Shown here: piece after piece, positions 28,590 through 37,227 of the stretch
Numbering within the stretch: the stretch's first letter is position 1
Layout of the letters: every line of letters begins with the position of its first letter
NCBI GenBank assembly: GCA_944319875.1
Contig: CALUFR010000011.1
Span: 1-54,989 of the forward strand
Direction: 5' to 3'
From: an uncultured Bacteroides sp.
GTDB lineage: Bacteria > Bacteroidota > Bacteroidia > Bacteroidales > Bacteroidaceae
DNA length: 54,989 nucleotides
Notes under the pieces: model-generated
Told to the model about the DNA's origin: nothing
The model's database searches: none
The model's input: the letters and a program-made list of their open reading frames with translations, nothing else
Made by a program: the position numbers and the translations under genes

Positions 28590-29939
28590 ATGATCAAGAC
28601 TTATATCTCCGAAAACGAACCCCGCATGCTGGACGAACTGTTCAGCCTCATCCGCATCCCCAGCATCAGCGCCAAGCCTGAACATCACGACGACATGCTG
28701 GCCTGTGCCGAACGCTGGCGCCAACTGCTGCTCGAAGCAGGCGCCGACGAAGCGATGGTGATGCCCTCGCAAGGCACCCCGATGGTGTTTGCGCAAAAGA
28801 CCGTGAACCCCGAAGCAAAGACCGTCCTGGTCTACGCCCACTACGACGTGATGCCCGCCGAGCCGCTGGAGTTGTGGAAAAGCGCCCCCTTCGAGCCCGA
28901 AGTGCGCGACGGACACATCTGGGCACGCGGCGCTGACGACGACAAAGGGCAATCGTTCATCCAGGTAAAGGCCTTTGAATACTTGGTGAAAAACAGCCTG
29001 CTGACACACAACGTGAAATTCATCTTCGAAGGTGAGGAAGAGATAGGCTCGCCCAGCCTGGAAGCGTTCTGCCAGGAACATAAAGAGTTACTGAAGGCTG
29101 ACATCATTCTGGTGTCGGACACCAGCATGCTGGGAGCCGACCTGCCCTCGCTGACCACCGGCCTGCGCGGACTGGCCTACTGGGAAATCGAGGTGACAGG
29201 ACCTAACAGAGACCTCCACTCAGGACACTTCGGCGGAGCGGTGGCCAATCCCATCAACGTGCTGTGCCAGATGCTAGCCCGCGTGGTTGATGCCGACGGA
29301 CGCATTACCGTCCCCGGCTTCTACGATGATGTAGAGGAGGTGCCCCGGGCCGAATGCGACATGATAGCCCGCATCCCCTTCGACGAGGAGAAGTACAAAC
29401 AGGCTATCGGCGTGAAAGCCCTATTTGGTGAGAAAGGTTACAGTACACTGGAGCGCAACAGTTGCCGCCCGTCCTTTGACGTCTGTGGCATCTGGGGTGG
29501 CTACACGGGTGAAGGTTCGAAGACGGTGCTGCCGTCAAAGGCATACGCCAAAGTGTCGTGCCGCCTCGTCCCGCACCAGGATCACCATAAGATTTCACAA
29601 CTCTTTGCCGACTATATCCGGAGCATAGCCCCTGAGACGGTGCAAGTGAAGGTGACACCCATGCACGGCGGTCAGGGCTACGTCTGCCCCATCACTCTTC
29701 CCGCCTATCAGGCGGCTGAGAAAGGCTTCGAAAAGGCTTTCGGACGGAAGCCGTTGGCCGTGCGCCGCGGCGGCAGCATCCCCATCATCGCCACTTTCGA
29801 ACAGGTGCTGGGCGTCAAGACGGTGCTCATGGGCTTCGGCTTGGAAAGCAACGCCATCCACTCGCCCAACGAGAACATGCCGCTGGACATCCTGCGAAAA
29901 GGCATCGAGGCGGTGGTGGAGTTTCACCTGAACTACTGA
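28590..29939 (+). CDS. M20 family dipeptidase
   Basis: 449 codons. A zinc metallopeptidase with YAHYDVMPAEPLELW (first zinc His), GADDDKGQSF (bridging Asp), FEGEEEIGSP (catalytic Glu pair) and, near the C-terminus, ESNAIHSPNENMPLDIL (last zinc His). A dimerisation domain lies in the middle (VTGPNRDLHSGHFGG). It acts on small peptides in the cytoplasm. No signal peptide. The stop TGA overlaps the ATG of the next frame (TGATG), although that gene differs strongly in base composition. Confidence 0.92.
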   Translation: MIKTYISENEPRMLDELFSLIRIPSISAKPEHHDDMLACAERWRQLLLEAGADEAMVMPSQGTPMVFAQKTVNPEAKTVLVYAHYDVMPAEPLELWKSAPFEPEVRDGHIWARGADDDKGQSFIQVKAFEYLVKNSLLTHNVKFIFEGEEEIGSPSLEAFCQEHKELLKADIILVSDTSMLGADLPSLTTGLRGLAYWEIEVTGPNRDLHSGHFGGAVANPINVLCQMLARVVDADGRITVPGFYDDVEEVPRAECDMIARIPFDEEKYKQAIGVKALFGEKGYSTLERNSCRPSFDVCGIWGGYTGEGSKTVLPSKAYAKVSCRLVPHQDHHKISQLFADYIRSIAPETVQVKVTPMHGGQGYVCPITLPAYQAAEKGFEKAFGRKPLAVRRGGSIPIIATFEQVLGVKTVLMGFGLESNAIHSPNENMPLDILRKGIEAVVEFHLNY

Positions 29940-31969
29940 TGAGGAAACAAAGAGTAATGAAACACAGAATACATATACGCGAAATCCTTCGCCACCCACA
30001 GCTTAACTTCGACCGTTCCTTTTCCGAACGTGGTACACGTCAGTTGGTATGGCTGACGTGTGCCATCGTGATTGTATTCACAATTCTTTTCTTATTAAGT
30101 TACCTGTTTGCTTTCGATGAAACGGGCATAGAATCAGAACAGAAAATGGGGCGATTAATGAAACTCATCACCCTGTTTATCGACCCCGGCGCCATTGAAA
30201 CCATGAAGCCCGGTACACGCAGTTTTGCCATCATTGTATCCATCACAGGACTCATCATGATGACAGGCATGTTCATATCCGTACTGACCAACATGCTTGA
30301 TGTTCATATCAACAAGGTAAAAAACGGAGAAACCCATTATACTCTCAAAGGTCATATTGTGGTAATCGGAACAGACGATTTGGTGCCTTCTCTCATCAAT
30401 CAAATATGCAATGAGAGCAAATACAAGGGATCATATATATTGGTGCAAAGTACCGAAGAAGCCGAAAACGTTCGCTCGCGTATACACAATGTGCTTGATA
30501 AAGGAAAAGAAACACGAATCATCATCTATCGCGGAAAGCGTAACTCATTAGAAGATTTGCAAACACTGTGTATTCCAGATGCAAAAGCTGTATTCCTCAT
30601 CGGAGAGTCCAATGAAACAGACAAAGACTCTATGAACATAGAATCACTGCGTATGATTTCAGAACTATGCAGCACAGGCAAGAAGCAAGCCGATGCAGAG
30701 GCAATTCCAGTAGCTGTACAATTTGAAAATCAGGCGACTTTCGCAGCTTTTCAGGTCACAGACCTTTCGTCAGAGTGGCGTAAACACATAGATTTCCACC
30801 CCTTCAACTTTTATGAGTCATGGGCTAAGAAAGTTTTTGTAACAAAAGGTTATACGAAAGGCCATGTAAGAGTGATTTATCCACCCTTGGACAGAGAACC
30901 AATAACTTTCGACAGCGACAAGACCGTGCATCTGATTATAGTAGGTATGGGGCGAATGGGCGTGGCCATGAGCACATTCGCCGCCCATCTGCTCCACTTT
31001 CCCAATTTCTGCCGAGATAACAGGCTCAAGAGTCAGATTACATTCATTGATGCGAATGCAGATAGAGAGATGAATGCCTTTAGAAACCGCTATCAAGGTT
31101 TGTTCGAAATCTCATCGGCGACCTATCGGGACTTCACGAAAGAGACAGCATTCGAACAAATCCTGCCACCAACCCATTTTAAGGGCAACAATGCAGACTT
31201 CCTCGACTTAAAGTTTGAATTTATCAAAGGAGCCGTGGAGTCGCCAAACATCCAGAATTACCTCAGCAAGTGCAGCATTGATGGAACCCATGTCACAACT
31301 ATCGTCCTAAGCCTCAGTACTCCAAGCATCAACACGGAGATTGCCATGTCCCTGCCCAACGAGGTGTATGAGCGCAGGATTCCCGTATTGGTGCGAATCA
31401 AGTCTTCCGACGCACTGCTGACCATGCTCAACCAGTCGGAAAGTGAAGGAAAGTATTGCAAGTATTCCAACCTTTATCCCTATGGAATGTTGGCCAACTG
31501 TTACGACATGGACCATAACAAACAGGAGGAAGCCCAATTAATAAACTATCATTATAACGGAAAGCCTGCCGACACGACGCCCCATGCGTTGTGGAAAAAA
31601 CTGAGTGTAGCCCTACAGTGGTCCAACCTCTACAATGCCTATTTCAAAGACATCCGGATGCGTTCATTTACCCTATGCAAGGGCAAACAGGTATCGCAAG
31701 ACGAAATAAAGCAGCTTTGCATGGTGGAACACAACCGCTGGTGCGTGGAGAAACTTCTGTTGGGGTATCGCAAACCCCATGAGCACGAGCAACAAGAGAT
31801 AGACAGGAAAGGACAAAAAGAGGACAACGGAAAGATGGTGGATGTAGACAGATGGTATAAAAATCGTTTTGTACACAACAACATCGTTCCCAACGATCAG
31901 CTTACAGAGGAAGATATAGTCCATGACAAGGATATTATCATGGGCATCATTAATGACGTGGATTTATAA
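29939..31969 (+). CDS. Two-TM RCK-like channel protein with C-terminal RyR domain
   Basis: 676 codons; ATG 29939 overlaps the M20 stop, and MKHRIHIREI at 29957 is the alternative start. Two membrane spans (about 36-58 and 94-118) flank a short segment (KLITLFIDPGAI) that could line a pore. Then come two Rossmann-like RCK/TrkA-N modules: HIVVIGTDDLVPSLI (near 139) and HLIIVGMGRMGVAMST (near 320). This is the plan of CASTOR/POLLUX-type ion channels. The last 100 residues are a RyR domain (VEHNRWCVEKLLLGYRKP; VDRWYKNRFVHNNIVP). It is more AT-rich than the M20 gene before it. Likely ligand-gated ion movement; the ligand is unknown. Confidence 0.75.
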   Translation: MRKQRVMKHRIHIREILRHPQLNFDRSFSERGTRQLVWLTCAIVIVFTILFLLSYLFAFDETGIESEQKMGRLMKLITLFIDPGAIETMKPGTRSFAIIVSITGLIMMTGMFISVLTNMLDVHINKVKNGETHYTLKGHIVVIGTDDLVPSLINQICNESKYKGSYILVQSTEEAENVRSRIHNVLDKGKETRIIIYRGKRNSLEDLQTLCIPDAKAVFLIGESNETDKDSMNIESLRMISELCSTGKKQADAEAIPVAVQFENQATFAAFQVTDLSSEWRKHIDFHPFNFYESWAKKVFVTKGYTKGHVRVIYPPLDREPITFDSDKTVHLIIVGMGRMGVAMSTFAAHLLHFPNFCRDNRLKSQITFIDANADREMNAFRNRYQGLFEISSATYRDFTKETAFEQILPPTHFKGNNADFLDLKFEFIKGAVESPNIQNYLSKCSIDGTHVTTIVLSLSTPSINTEIAMSLPNEVYERRIPVLVRIKSSDALLTMLNQSESEGKYCKYSNLYPYGMLANCYDMDHNKQEEAQLINYHYNGKPADTTPHALWKKLSVALQWSNLYNAYFKDIRMRSFTLCKGKQVSQDEIKQLCMVEHNRWCVEKLLLGYRKPHEHEQQEIDRKGQKEDNGKMVDVDRWYKNRFVHNNIVPNDQLTEEDIVHDKDIIMGIINDVDL

Positions 31970-31982
31970 CAAATTTCATATT

Positions 31983-32276
31983 ATGGAAAAGAAATACCAA
32001 CCGCAACCAATCAATACACAGGATATCGAACTACCCAAAGAACTTGTAGCACTGTCAGAACAAATAGCAAAGAACGTACACGAAGTATGGTCACAAGGGC
32101 GCATGACCGAAGGATGGACCTACGGTCCTCAGCGCAATGAAAGCCTGAAAGAACACCCTTGCTTAGTTCCCTACGAGGAGCTACCCGAATCAGAAAAAGA
32201 GTACGACCGCAACACCGCCCAAGCAACTCTAAAACTCATCGTAAAACTCGGGTTTAAGATAAGCAGAAAGGACTGA
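31983..32276 (+). CDS. Stand-alone RyR-domain protein
   Basis: 97 codons from ATG 31983 (MEKKYQPQPINTQD); the frame reaches 31923 but would overlap the channel gene. The entire protein is one RyR domain: VHEVWSQGRMTEGWTYGPQR, HPCLVPYEELPESEKEYDR and ATLKLIVKLGFKI reproduce the repeat motif of eukaryotic ryanodine receptors. Single RyR-domain proteins of this size are known in Bacteroides. It starts 13 bp after the channel gene, so the two RyR proteins are co-expressed. It may bind the same ligand or regulate the channel. Confidence 0.88.
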   Translation: MEKKYQPQPINTQDIELPKELVALSEQIAKNVHEVWSQGRMTEGWTYGPQRNESLKEHPCLVPYEELPESEKEYDRNTAQATLKLIVKLGFKISRKD

Positions 32277-32304
32277 TTAGGGATAAATCCCTTATCAGTA
32301 CCCG

Positions 32305-35300
32305 TCATTTGCATTTCATGGCCTCCTCTATTCTTTTTCTCTCGCGGGTCAGACAGATTTCGTTGTTGGCAATTTCCCAACCTTCCAGTTCGATAGACAG
32401 TTCCACCAGATAGACGAGCAGGCGCTGCAGTTTCTTATCTATGGCAGACTCTGCCAACGTAAGGATGCCATCGTCATTGACCACTCCAGCCTCGTTCATC
32501 AACGTAACTTCATGCAGCCAATTAGGGTATTGCTGTTTTAGTAGACACCAACTACGAAGTAACGTGACTTTCATATAACAAAAGGCTCTAGTGGCACCGA
32601 CCCGCCTGACGAGCTGTGGCATACTTTCATCCCGCAGAGAAAGTCCCAACGAAGAAACTTTCATGCAGACATTCCGCCATGCCACGGCCAACCGACAATT
32701 ACAGGCCTCACACTCGTCTTGCATCTGCTGCTTCATGGCCTCGTCACACAAAGGTTCGTGAGCCGAGGGGAAGATCAGACGACAAAGATACGCTTCCTCC
32801 CGGTACATTCCTTCCGACTCAAAACGGCGGATTTCCTCCATACGAGCCTCGCAAACCGACTGCCACAAAGAAGAATCGAACAACGCCTCGGATACCTTCT
32901 GTTCATGAGCTTTCTGAAGCCAGAAATAAGCGGCAGCCACATCTTTTGCCTCTCCTTCCTGACGGCTGTAGTAACATCCCAATTTGTACGCCGTGTGACT
33001 GTGTGAATCTAAGAAATCTTCCAACCGCCACGGAGCGACTTCTTGCCCATGCTTCTCCTTCAACAAACGAACTGCTTGCCACCGATGCCGCCAAGCATCT
33101 CCATATTCTTCAAGACAGATGTACATCCGTGCAAAAGCAAGCAGCAAACGGGCATATTCCTGACTCTGTCTGCCCCATTGACATTTCACCATCCACAATA
33201 GTTCGTCAGCTTTTTGCCGCAAACTACTTCTATCCAGGGAAGGCTCCTGCATCGAGGCAATTTCCAACCAAGCCATGCCCGCTTCCAACCGTTCCTGCGG
33301 TATGGTTTCATCGGTTCCATCATAAGCCTGCTGAATCATTCCGAAAGCCTTTTCCCGCTCACCCTCCCTAGCAAAGAAGCAAGCGGCAGCCGTCATCGCA
33401 CGCGAGAACAGACTCTTGTCTTCGGGAAAATGACGCCCTATCAAGTTCAGCGCACCATCATAACTACGCGCAGCGAGCTTATAACGATAGAGACCGGCGT
33501 AGGCAGCGGCCTGTTCCAAGTAGGCTTCGAAGGCAACCTCCGCATCAAGGTCTGTAGATTCATAAAGTTCCGTAGCCGCTTCCCAATGCGTGAGAGCCGC
33601 TTCGGGCGTGGCTTCTTGTCGTCCCCATTCCAGAAGGAAAGGGATCGACAACATACTATGATCGTCCATGACAGACATCATCACTCCCATGGGATTTCTA
33701 TTCCACTCCGCATGCTTCAATTCTTCCCAGACAAGCCGCTTTTTCTTCGGAAAGAAAGTAGTCAAAAAGCGATAGACCTTATCATGGTCAACCCGCTTTT
33801 GACGGTTTACTTCCTTGATATGGACAACATCGTTGTAGATATCTGGAGAATATTTCCGGGCATCCCGTTCACAGAGCCATTGCCAATCATCCGCCAACTC
33901 TTCAGGAGAGCGATTGTAGCAGGACTCAAAGACAGCATAGTCTGACAATAGCGCGTACAGCGATTCCGCATCGCGCGTGACCCGATATAAATAACAAAGT
34001 TCCTGATAGGCACGTGAGGTGTTTTGCTTGCGAAAGAGAGAGATTAATGATTTGAGAGCACGTAACATCTCATGGGAATAACTATTCAGAATCAGCGTGC
34101 GGATAGCCACCGTGCGGATAGTGAGCAGACCGCCAGAGACGACAAAATGTTGCTTAAACGCGCAATAAAAGGCAGACCAGTCCAAAGGGCGGATTTGTAA
34201 CAATTCACAGACTTCATCCTCAGTGAGGCCATGCAGGGTGACATAAAGAGAACAAACTGCCTTCACCACCATCTCCCTTCCAAAGGTCTTCGCATAACGG
34301 TTAAGAATAGCATCCATCAACTGTTCATCCGTACGGAAAGAGACCAAATAGCGGATGTATTCATCCAGATGCTCATAACTGCCATACAGGCGCAACTCTT
34401 CCAATATCAGGTGCAGGCGGAAGAGGTTCATGGGTTTCTCCTCATCAACCAGTAAAGCGACCTGCGACGGAGAGAGGCGTTTGCCATATTGTGACAGATA
34501 ACCCGCGATAAAGTATTCTTGCTCCGGCAAAGACAAAGACGGAAGGGAGAGAGCATGGACAGGATACTCATCCAGCACCATCCGATAGCGGTAATCTTCA
34601 GCAAAGGAAAACACCACACGGCACGTGCCGAAAAGCTTAAGGAGCCGGTGAATACCCGGTTCATCCAGCCAAAGCATGGCATCCAGGCCGTCCAGCACCA
34701 CGACAGGCAAGGCATCGCCCGCATGTTCTTCCAACATGGTGCGGACAGCTTCAGTCGGATTGACTGTCACCAAGCTGTATTCATAGTTCGAAAGTTTAGC
34801 CAAGGCAACGGCAAAGTGGCGCAAAAGCTGATCCAAGGAAGTACATTGTCCGCCTTCAGCCATATAATATAGAATAGGTGTACCGCCATGCCAGGAACAT
34901 TCCTCCACCCAATGCGCCAGAAAGGCACTCTTGCCGCAACCTCTTTCCCCGGTCAGCAGGCAAAGGTTTACGGAAGTGCCGGACGCCACCCAGTCACTTA
35001 AAGCCTGAGAAATTTCAGTAAAAAGAGGCACAAAATCTTCTACCAACTGCTGCAATAAAGCACGTTGGGCATTCAAAGTGCGTTCATGCACGGAAGATGC
35101 AGACGCAGGGAAGTAACAATCAAGCAACTGCCCGAAGAAACGCCGCACAGCCTCACCCAATTCTTCCAGCGTATGGTATTCAAGAACCTCACGGCAAGCC
35201 TCTCCTTGCACCTCCACTGATTGACGGATAGCCGTGCGCAGGCGGTGAAGTTTATCGGCATCGGAATCCTCCTCCAGGAGCTCATAAGTTTCATCCGATG

Positions 35301-35763
35301 CTTTCAACAGGAAAAGGGCATTGCACGAAGGGTCCGCGTTGCCCAAGATGGCATATTGCATTTCCATCTCTGTAATGCTGAGACCGCGTTGCAGATAGTC
35401 CGCCACCTGGGGATACTTATCCAGCAACGCCTTATCTGACAAGAAATCCTCAACGGAAGGACACCAACCATAGCGGTTGCCTACAAGACCGATGAAGAAA
35501 GGCTTGGAGTTGTCTATTTCATCCAGGCAGATTTCAAGTACCCTGCCGGAACGGCTCTCTTCCGAGGTTATGCCCCAACGGAGATCGAGTTCTGTAACAG
35601 AGACAAAACGGCGGGCAGCTTCTTCTTTCAACTGAGGAAAAACTTTCTTCACCAGATACTCGCGTTCCGCATCCATATCCTGGAAAGTGGAAGAAAGAAA
35701 GATGCGCATGTGGCGTCCGTCAATGCAAGAGTGAGATTGCTTCATGGTTTTCAGTCGTTTCAT
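32305..35763 (-). CDS. DUF4062-STAND ATPase with TPR-like C-terminus
   Basis: 1152 codons. Residues about 19-110 are a DUF4062 domain (MRIFLSSTFQDMDAEREYLV; FFIGLVGNRYGWCP). A STAND/NACHT-type ATPase follows: Walker A GERGCGKS (272-279) and Walker B LPVVVLDGLDAML (352-364). The C-terminal half (from about 690) is alpha-helical, TPR-like (ATELYESTDLDAEVAFEAY; AARSYDGALNLIG), and would sense a target. No nuclease or protease motif is visible. It is convergent with the RyR genes, 28 bp tail to tail. It has its own consensus promoter with a nearby palindrome. STAND proteins commonly act in defence or regulated death; the role here is inferred. Confidence 0.85.
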   Translation of the reverse strand: MKRLKTMKQSHSCIDGRHMRIFLSSTFQDMDAEREYLVKKVFPQLKEEAARRFVSVTELDLRWGITSEESRSGRVLEICLDEIDNSKPFFIGLVGNRYGWCPSVEDFLSDKALLDKYPQVADYLQRGLSITEMEMQYAILGNADPSCNALFLLKASDETYELLEEDSDADKLHRLRTAIRQSVEVQGEACREVLEYHTLEELGEAVRRFFGQLLDCYFPASASSVHERTLNAQRALLQQLVEDFVPLFTEISQALSDWVASGTSVNLCLLTGERGCGKSAFLAHWVEECSWHGGTPILYYMAEGGQCTSLDQLLRHFAVALAKLSNYEYSLVTVNPTEAVRTMLEEHAGDALPVVVLDGLDAMLWLDEPGIHRLLKLFGTCRVVFSFAEDYRYRMVLDEYPVHALSLPSLSLPEQEYFIAGYLSQYGKRLSPSQVALLVDEEKPMNLFRLHLILEELRLYGSYEHLDEYIRYLVSFRTDEQLMDAILNRYAKTFGREMVVKAVCSLYVTLHGLTEDEVCELLQIRPLDWSAFYCAFKQHFVVSGGLLTIRTVAIRTLILNSYSHEMLRALKSLISLFRKQNTSRAYQELCYLYRVTRDAESLYALLSDYAVFESCYNRSPEELADDWQWLCERDARKYSPDIYNDVVHIKEVNRQKRVDHDKVYRFLTTFFPKKKRLVWEELKHAEWNRNPMGVMMSVMDDHSMLSIPFLLEWGRQEATPEAALTHWEAATELYESTDLDAEVAFEAYLEQAAAYAGLYRYKLAARSYDGALNLIGRHFPEDKSLFSRAMTAAACFFAREGEREKAFGMIQQAYDGTDETIPQERLEAGMAWLEIASMQEPSLDRSSLRQKADELLWMVKCQWGRQSQEYARLLLAFARMYICLEEYGDAWRHRWQAVRLLKEKHGQEVAPWRLEDFLDSHSHTAYKLGCYYSRQEGEAKDVAAAYFWLQKAHEQKVSEALFDSSLWQSVCEARMEEIRRFESEGMYREEAYLCRLIFPSAHEPLCDEAMKQQMQDECEACNCRLAVAWRNVCMKVSSLGLSLRDESMPQLVRRVGATRAFCYMKVTLLRSWCLLKQQYPNWLHEVTLMNEAGVVNDDGILTLAESAIDKKLQRLLVYLVELSIELEGWEIANNEICLTRERKRIEEAMKCK

Positions 35764-35798
35764 TTAAATAGAGAGATAGCCTTAGCATCCCTTTTTAG

Positions 35799-35830
35799 CA
35801 AAGGTAAAGAATCCTGATGAGACACACAAA
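35799..35830 (-). promoter_or_regulatory. Promoter of the STAND ATPase gene
   Basis: TTTG (35827-35830), 20 bp, TACCTTTG (35799-35806) on the minus strand, 36 bp before the ATG at 35763. Confidence 0.75.
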
Positions 35831-35834
35831 ACAT

Positions 35835-35855
35835 CTGTTATCTTTTTGATAACAG
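35835..35855. promoter_or_regulatory. Palindrome next to the STAND promoter
   Basis: CTGTTATC and GATAACAG are perfect 8-bp arms around TTTTT, ending 4 bp from the -33 box. It is either an operator or an RNA hairpin from upstream transcription. Confidence 0.5.
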
Positions 35856-35917
35856 GCCCTCTGGAAAGACAAGTCCCGCCATGGTTGAATCATGCCGCAC
35901 TACTATTCGCCGAGCAG

Positions 35918-35995
35918 GTGCTTTCTTTTTGCGGGCGGAGGGTGATGAAACACTGACAATACAAAACACGCCAGTTAGTATGGCTGATGGAAATT
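35918..35995. other. Short sequence scraps matching topB and the RyR channel gene
   Basis: 35922-35950 matches, in 28 of 29 bases, topB coding sequence near 39686-39714 (same strand). Shortly after, AACACGCCAGTTAGTATGGC resembles the channel-gene segment near 30034 encoding TRQLVWL. No gene can be formed. The rest of 35764-36117 holds only the promoter, a palindrome and a terminator. Confidence 0.5.
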
Positions 35996-36026
35996 GATAG
36001 ACATAGTTTTATTTCAATCAATACAG

Positions 36027-36066
36027 AAACTCCCCAAAAGTCTTTAAATTGACCTTTGGGGAGTTT
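36027..36066 (-). terminator. Hairpin downstream of the 36118 remnant
   Basis: AAACTCCCCAAAAGTC pairs with GACCTTTGGGGAGTTT (16 bp, one mismatch), loop of 8. It is placed 52 bp after the remnant's stop. Confidence 0.65.
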
Positions 36067-36117
36067 GACAAAGAAGAATGTTTACCCTTTCAAAGGATTT
36101 AAAATGATAACTCCGTC

Positions 36118-36730
36118 TTAATCCGCAAACGTGAAAAGGATTTCTTCACTCCAATCCTCATCGCCGCTATGTCTGGACAAGATTTTATCGTCTTCCCACT
36201 TATATTCTTCATACGGATGGTCATATCCGTCTGAATGTATATATGACGATGCCACCAAATGCCTGGGAGATACACCGAGTAATCCGGCCCAATAAAGATA
36301 TTTCAGTTCCTCTAAATCCATACCATAAATGTCATAGAAGAACATCAGGTTATTGGCATTGGGTGTTTCCGAATAAGTGAAATCAGCAGTATGCTCACGG
36401 TTCAATCTGTCTACACTGACTAAATCCCCGTCAGTCCAAGTAAGTTTGTATTCCCTTTCTTCCCGTCCTTCGTACATGAATACAAGATGACCTTCCTCGT
36501 CATATTCACAAGTGGATTCAAAATCAAAACCGCCATAATCATCAAAATGAGTTGAATTTATACGTTCGGCAAATCCCGCTTCGTTCAACTATACATTATA
36601 AACATAAGACACACTCTCATCAGCGCGTTTCTTTGTATATCTTACATCGGGGTCAGAAGCCGCTTTGTCAGGGTTAAGATACAGATACTCGAAGTTGATT
36701 TCATATCCCTCATCGACAATCACAGACTGC
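36118..36730 (-). pseudogene. Broken DUF4595-like protein gene
   Basis: Two in-frame pieces are separated by one TAG (36589-36591): upstream DEGYEINFEYLYLNPDKAAS to YVYNV, then NEAGFAERINSTHFDDYG to the stop at 36118. The joined protein reads as a beta-rich DUF4595-like domain (CEYDEEGHLVFMYEG; KLTWTDGDLVSV; DRLNREHTADFTYS), which is normally part of secreted lipoproteins. There is no signal peptide. The 5' end dissolves into palindrome array A2, so the gene lost its start when the array formed or inserted. Reading through the TAG would not restore a start. Confidence 0.7.
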
Positions 36731-36733
36731 CTA

Positions 36734-36817
36734 TAAAGTGGCACTTGAGCACCGTAAAGTGCCACTTGGGAGACGTAAAGTGGCACTTTAGACAGCCAAA
36801 CAGCCACTTGGCTATCA
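36734..36817. repeat. Array A2: four 21-bp units
   Basis: Units at 36734, 36755, 36776 and 36797, exactly 21 bp apart. Core TAAAGTGGCACTTGAG, with AAGTG/CACTT palindromes. The fourth unit contains AAACAGCCACTTGGCT, identical to part of array A1 near 6429. Confidence 0.85.
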
Positions 36818-36824
36818 AGACCAC

Positions 36825-36907
36825 ACGGCACGTGCCGTCAGCATACAACGCCCCGTGCCGTTACCCCCTCACGACACGGGGCGTTACACATTCACAACAC
36901 GTGCCGT
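36825..36907. repeat. Array B2: four 23-bp units
   Basis: Cores at 36825, 36848, 36871 and 36894, exactly 23 bp apart. The first is a perfect 14-bp palindrome, ACGGCACGTGCCGT. The others are ACGCCCCGTGCCGT, ACGACACGGGGCGT and ACAACACGTGCCGT. Same family as array B1. Confidence 0.85.
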
Positions 36908-36930
36908 TCTTCCCGCACTCGATGCCATCT

Positions 36931-36998
36931 GTCATCCCGCACTCGATGCGGAATCCATTACACACATAGGCAAAGACTCCATTCAAGGCCGTGATGAC
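36931..36998. repeat. REP-like hairpin GTCATCCCG...GTGATGAC
   Basis: Imperfect palindrome bounded by GTCATCCCGCACTCGATGCG and AAGGCCGTGATGAC. A better preserved copy is at 37456-37531. Confidence 0.6.
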
Positions 36999-37227
36999 AT
37001 GAAGGGAATAGGAAAAGCCGGTTGAAACCTTCACGCCTTCACACTCCTATAAGCGACTGTAATACAACATAATACGGTGAAACATGCATCCTTCACGTGA
37101 AACTTCACACCCTACAATATCAGCGCCCGCATCCCGTGTGAAAGATATAAAAGACGCTAAAGGCGCCCCGTGAAGCCTCCGGGGGACTTGACAAAGGCTT
37201 CAAAATGTTGTATCTTTACGGTGTGAT
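36999..37227. other. Intergenic region, nothing identified
   Basis: No reading frame or structure that I can support. It has short TTCACG and TTCAC words but no clear array. Confidence 0.5.
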
